Part shown: positions 61,580 to 64,000 of the stretch, piece by piece
Position numbering within the stretch: position 1 is the stretch's first letter
How the letters are laid out: each line of letters starts with the position of its first letter
NCBI RefSeq assembly: GCF_018861125.1
Contig: NZ_JAHKQN010000019.1
Span: forward strand, 220,849-284,848
Length of the DNA: 64,000 nucleotides
From: Cellulophaga baltica
Lineage (GTDB): Bacteria; Bacteroidota; Bacteroidia; Flavobacteriales; Flavobacteriaceae
Direction of reading: 5' to 3'
Program-made: the position numbers and the translations under genes
The notes under the pieces: model-generated
What the model saw: only the letters and a program-made list of their open reading frames with translations
Database searches by the model: none
What the model was told of the DNA's origin: nothing

Positions 61580-64000
61580 ATGAAAAAAAGAATTTATAAT
61601 TCAAAAAATAACCTATTGCTTTTTATAGTAGGTTTTCTTTCTTTTTTTAGTTCTTACGCTCAACTAAGTGATTTACATTATTTACCACCTCTTACACAAA
61701 CGGGTAATCACATGCGCGATCAAGCAATTTATATCTCTACGCCAGAAACTACTGCTTTTGATGTTGAAATTTATGTTGGTACAGAAACAGTAACACCATT
61801 AATTACAGTTAGTGTCTCAAATGCTGCTCCTTATGTATATACGTTTGCTGACAATGATAATGGAATAACTATGTTGCCTGACGCAGATGTGGGTTATGTA
61901 TTATCTACTGCAGGTTTAAGAGTTGTTGCACCTGGTGGTGAAAATTTTTATGTGAATTATAGGGGTCGTAATAGTGCTCAAGGAGCTTCATTAACCTCAA
62001 AAGGTAGAATTGGTTTAGGGACTCATTTTAAATGGGGTGGAGTTCCTTTTTTACACAATAGATCTATTTATAATGCAGTTGTTGGTATTATGGCTACTGA
62101 AAATGACACTGATATTACCATATCAGATTATGATCCTGATTGCCAGTTTAGACTAGGTGCAGATTCTGTTGGTTATGTTGATAACTTAGATAATACAATT
62201 ACAGTAACCTTGCAAGCAGGACAAAGTTTTGTTTTGGAAAATGTTGGTTTTAATTCTGGTACAGCAGGAGATACAGATGCTAACCGTTATGGTTGGTTAG
62301 GTGCCGATATTCGTTCAACTAAAAATATTGCCGTAAGTAATGGTAATGTTTTGGTAGGTGTTGTATCTGGTTCAAATGTACAAGATGCAGGTTTAGACCA
62401 ACCTGTACCAATCGATGTAATTGGTCGAGAATATGTTTTTATTAGAGGTGGAGGAGGAAACAATTTAGAATTCCCTATTATTATAGGTACTGTGAATGGT
62501 ACAGATATATTTGTGAATGGAGCTACCACTCCAATAGCTACGATAAATGATGGTGAATATTTTTTAATACCCGGTTCTAACTATTCAGATACTACAGCAG
62601 GAAGTAACCTTACCGTTACAACATCAAACAATGTATATGCATATCAATCTTTGTCAGGTAATACATCTGGGGCAACAACTGGTATGAATTTTATTGCACC
62701 TGTAAACTGTTTGCTTCCAAGCTCCTTAAGTAATATTGCCAATATTGAAGATTTAGTTTCTTCAACAATAAATGGAGGGTTGACAATACTTGCTTCTACG
62801 ACTACTTTGGATAGTAATATCATTGTAACTGATGGTACAGGTACTGTTACTTTACCTGCAGCTCAAGAAGCATCAGGCTTACCTTGGAAAAGTTTTTATT
62901 TATCAGGCTTAACAGGTAATGTATCTGTAGAATCTACTGGTCCAATAGCGGTTGGTGTTGTTGGTTTGAGTGGAGCACTAGGATTGGGTGGATATTTTTC
63001 AGGATTTGATACTGTTCCAGTAGTTGATTATACTATTTCTGGAGGTGGTTGTTTAGGTAGTGAAATTACACTGATAAGTAGTTTTGATACTTATCAGTGG
63101 TATAAAAATGGAGAATTAATTCCAGGGGCTATTACATCATCATATACACCAACTACAATTGGTGATTATTATGTACAGGTATCTTCAGGAGGATGTTTTT
63201 ATGAGTCCAATATCATTAATATGTTTTATTGTAATCCTGATATCCTTATAACAAAAACAGCAGATAAGGCTATTTATTCCGAAGATGAGGATATAACTTT
63301 TACGATTACAGTAGAAAGTTTAGGAATTAATGATGTAACTAATTTAGTAGTTAATGATTTGCTGCCAACAGGATTAACTTTAAGCAGTGCTACACCATCT
63401 TCCGGTACTTGGTCTTCTCCTAATTGGACAATAGGAACAATGACCAGTGGAGAGCAACAAACGTTGACTATTGTTGCAACGCCTAATGTAATAGAGTCAC
63501 CTACAAGGGAAATAACAGTGACAAATACAGTCTCAAATACGCAAGATCAAGTAGATTCTGATGCATCCATAGATGATTTAGAAGAAACTATAACTATAGA
63601 AAATAGTGATGATGATGGAGACGGTGATCCTGATATTACTGATCCTGATCCTGATGATTCATGTACGTACAGTTCAAATCAGGTTACATCTAATGCTGAT
63701 CCTAATTGGAATTCCACAGATTGTGACGGTGATGGAGAAACTAATGGTACTGAAGTCACGAACGGAACAGATCCGTCTGACCCTTGTTCAGTCACAAACT
63801 CGACAACTCCTGCTAGTTCTTATGAAAATTATGATATTTGGGCAGCAGCAGATTGTGACAGTGACGGAAATATTAATAATACAGACCCTAATCCTTTTAG
63901 CCCTACAGCAACTGATGATTATACAACAGCAAATGTTACTGTTGCTAAAACATTTAATGTTTTAAATAATGATGATTTTTTAGTTGGAAGTACAATTACA
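61580..64000 (+). CDS. Large secreted adhesin-like protein, 3'-truncated
   Basis: An open frame from the ATG at 61580 to the window edge (about 807 residues visible). A signal peptide (MKKRIYNSKNNLLLFIVGFLSFF...YAQ) is followed by an IgGFc-binding-like N-terminal region (residues about 25-480: RDQAIYISTPETTAFDVEIY, GREYVFIRGGG, PVNCLLPSSLSN), an Ig-like/PKD-type segment (YQWYKNGELIPGA), a DUF11-type repeat (ITKTADKAIYSEDEDITFTITVESLG) and a thrombospondin-3-like calcium-binding repeat (SDDDGDGDPDITDPDPDD, DCDGDGETNGTE). Such proteins are usually exported by the type IX system, but the C-terminal signal is outside the window. Confidence 0.85.
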   Translation, partial: MKKRIYNSKNNLLLFIVGFLSFFSSYAQLSDLHYLPPLTQTGNHMRDQAIYISTPETTAFDVEIYVGTETVTPLITVSVSNAAPYVYTFADNDNGITMLPDADVGYVLSTAGLRVVAPGGENFYVNYRGRNSAQGASLTSKGRIGLGTHFKWGGVPFLHNRSIYNAVVGIMATENDTDITISDYDPDCQFRLGADSVGYVDNLDNTITVTLQAGQSFVLENVGFNSGTAGDTDANRYGWLGADIRSTKNIAVSNGNVLVGVVSGSNVQDAGLDQPVPIDVIGREYVFIRGGGGNNLEFPIIIGTVNGTDIFVNGATTPIATINDGEYFLIPGSNYSDTTAGSNLTVTTSNNVYAYQSLSGNTSGATTGMNFIAPVNCLLPSSLSNIANIEDLVSSTINGGLTILASTTTLDSNIIVTDGTGTVTLPAAQEASGLPWKSFYLSGLTGNVSVESTGPIAVGVVGLSGALGLGGYFSGFDTVPVVDYTISGGGCLGSEITLISSFDTYQWYKNGELIPGAITSSYTPTTIGDYYVQVSSGGCFYESNIINMFYCNPDILITKTADKAIYSEDEDITFTITVESLGINDVTNLVVNDLLPTGLTLSSATPSSGTWSSPNWTIGTMTSGEQQTLTIVATPNVIESPTREITVTNTVSNTQDQVDSDASIDDLEETITIENSDDDGDGDPDITDPDPDDSCTYSSNQVTSNADPNWNSTDCDGDGETNGTEVTNGTDPSDPCSVTNSTTPASSYENYDIWAAADCDSDGNINNTDPNPFSPTATDDYTTANVTVAKTFNVLNNDDFLVGSTIT

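Noticed and set aside
63606-63965. 119-aa Leu/Met-rich ORF
   Set aside because: A shadow of the adhesin calcium-binding repeats read in another frame.
1-64000. CRISPR arrays, tRNA or rRNA genes, complete insertion sequences
   Set aside because: No regular repeat-spacer pattern, cloverleaf, rRNA signature or transposase was found on either strand by eye.

Overview
The window is AT-rich (roughly one third G+C by eye) chromosomal DNA from a member of the Bacteroidota, most likely a marine Flavobacteriaceae. The support is internal: lipoprotein signals with an acidic stretch after the cysteine, TAnnTTTG-type -7 promoter boxes with little Shine-Dalgarno signal, imelysin/HTTM/TonB iron genes, a ribonucleotide reductase small subunit carrying the ATP-cone (the Leeuwenhoekiella type), DUF4856, and a non-phosphorylative deoxysugar pathway. 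No rRNA, tRNA, CRISPR array or complete insertion sequence was seen.

Layout. 1-5168: 3' part of a siderophore-type operon (truncated IucA/IucC synthetase, nitroreductase, membrane acyltransferase, alpha/beta hydrolase, sterol-desaturase-like protein), followed by a convergent AraC regulator. 6295-13602: an endonuclease-fold protein, then a TetR-controlled RND efflux operon. 13835-18273: Tat-exported aldo/keto reductase, larE-larB-larC (nickel-pincer cofactor synthesis) and a small membrane protein. 18465-21219: two photolyase-family genes with a 42-aa DUF2256 gene between them. 21354-31435: two convergent iron-related units (DUF4856, imelysin, HTTM, TonB receptor on +; imelysin, di-haem oxidoreductase, imelysin on -). 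31874-34939: nrdB-nrdA. 35142-41387: a six-gene operon related to E. coli ynbABCD, with a patatin-like and an SDR gene inserted. 41514-44615: alpha/beta hydrolase and a small accessory patch with a frameshifted gene. 44736-55368: housekeeping genes (mnmE, dnaN, SAM hydrolase, phoH, purC, exonuclease plus CBS/NTase pair, ACT protein, SMR transporter). 55487-61056: a minus-strand catabolic operon for L-fucose or a similar 6-deoxysugar with an AraC activator. 61580-64000: the start of a very large secreted adhesin-like protein that runs off the window.

How the parts connect. Iron is the main theme of the first half: siderophore synthesis, a PchR-like regulator and the imelysin loci share a TTATTTAGA-type motif that may be the local Fur-like operator. 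The deoxysugar pathway would give pyruvate plus lactate, and its operon contains a lactate-oxidase-like gene. The most novel candidates are: (1) the ynb-like lipid operon with a patatin homologue whose Ser/Asp dyad is replaced by Cys/Ala; (2) a photolyase whose domains appear circularly permuted, next to a photolyase-related protein that has lost the four iron-sulfur cysteines; (3) the siderophore operon carrying lipid-type enzymes; and (4) the convergent imelysin/di-haem locus in which only one of three imelysins keeps the GxHxxE histidine.
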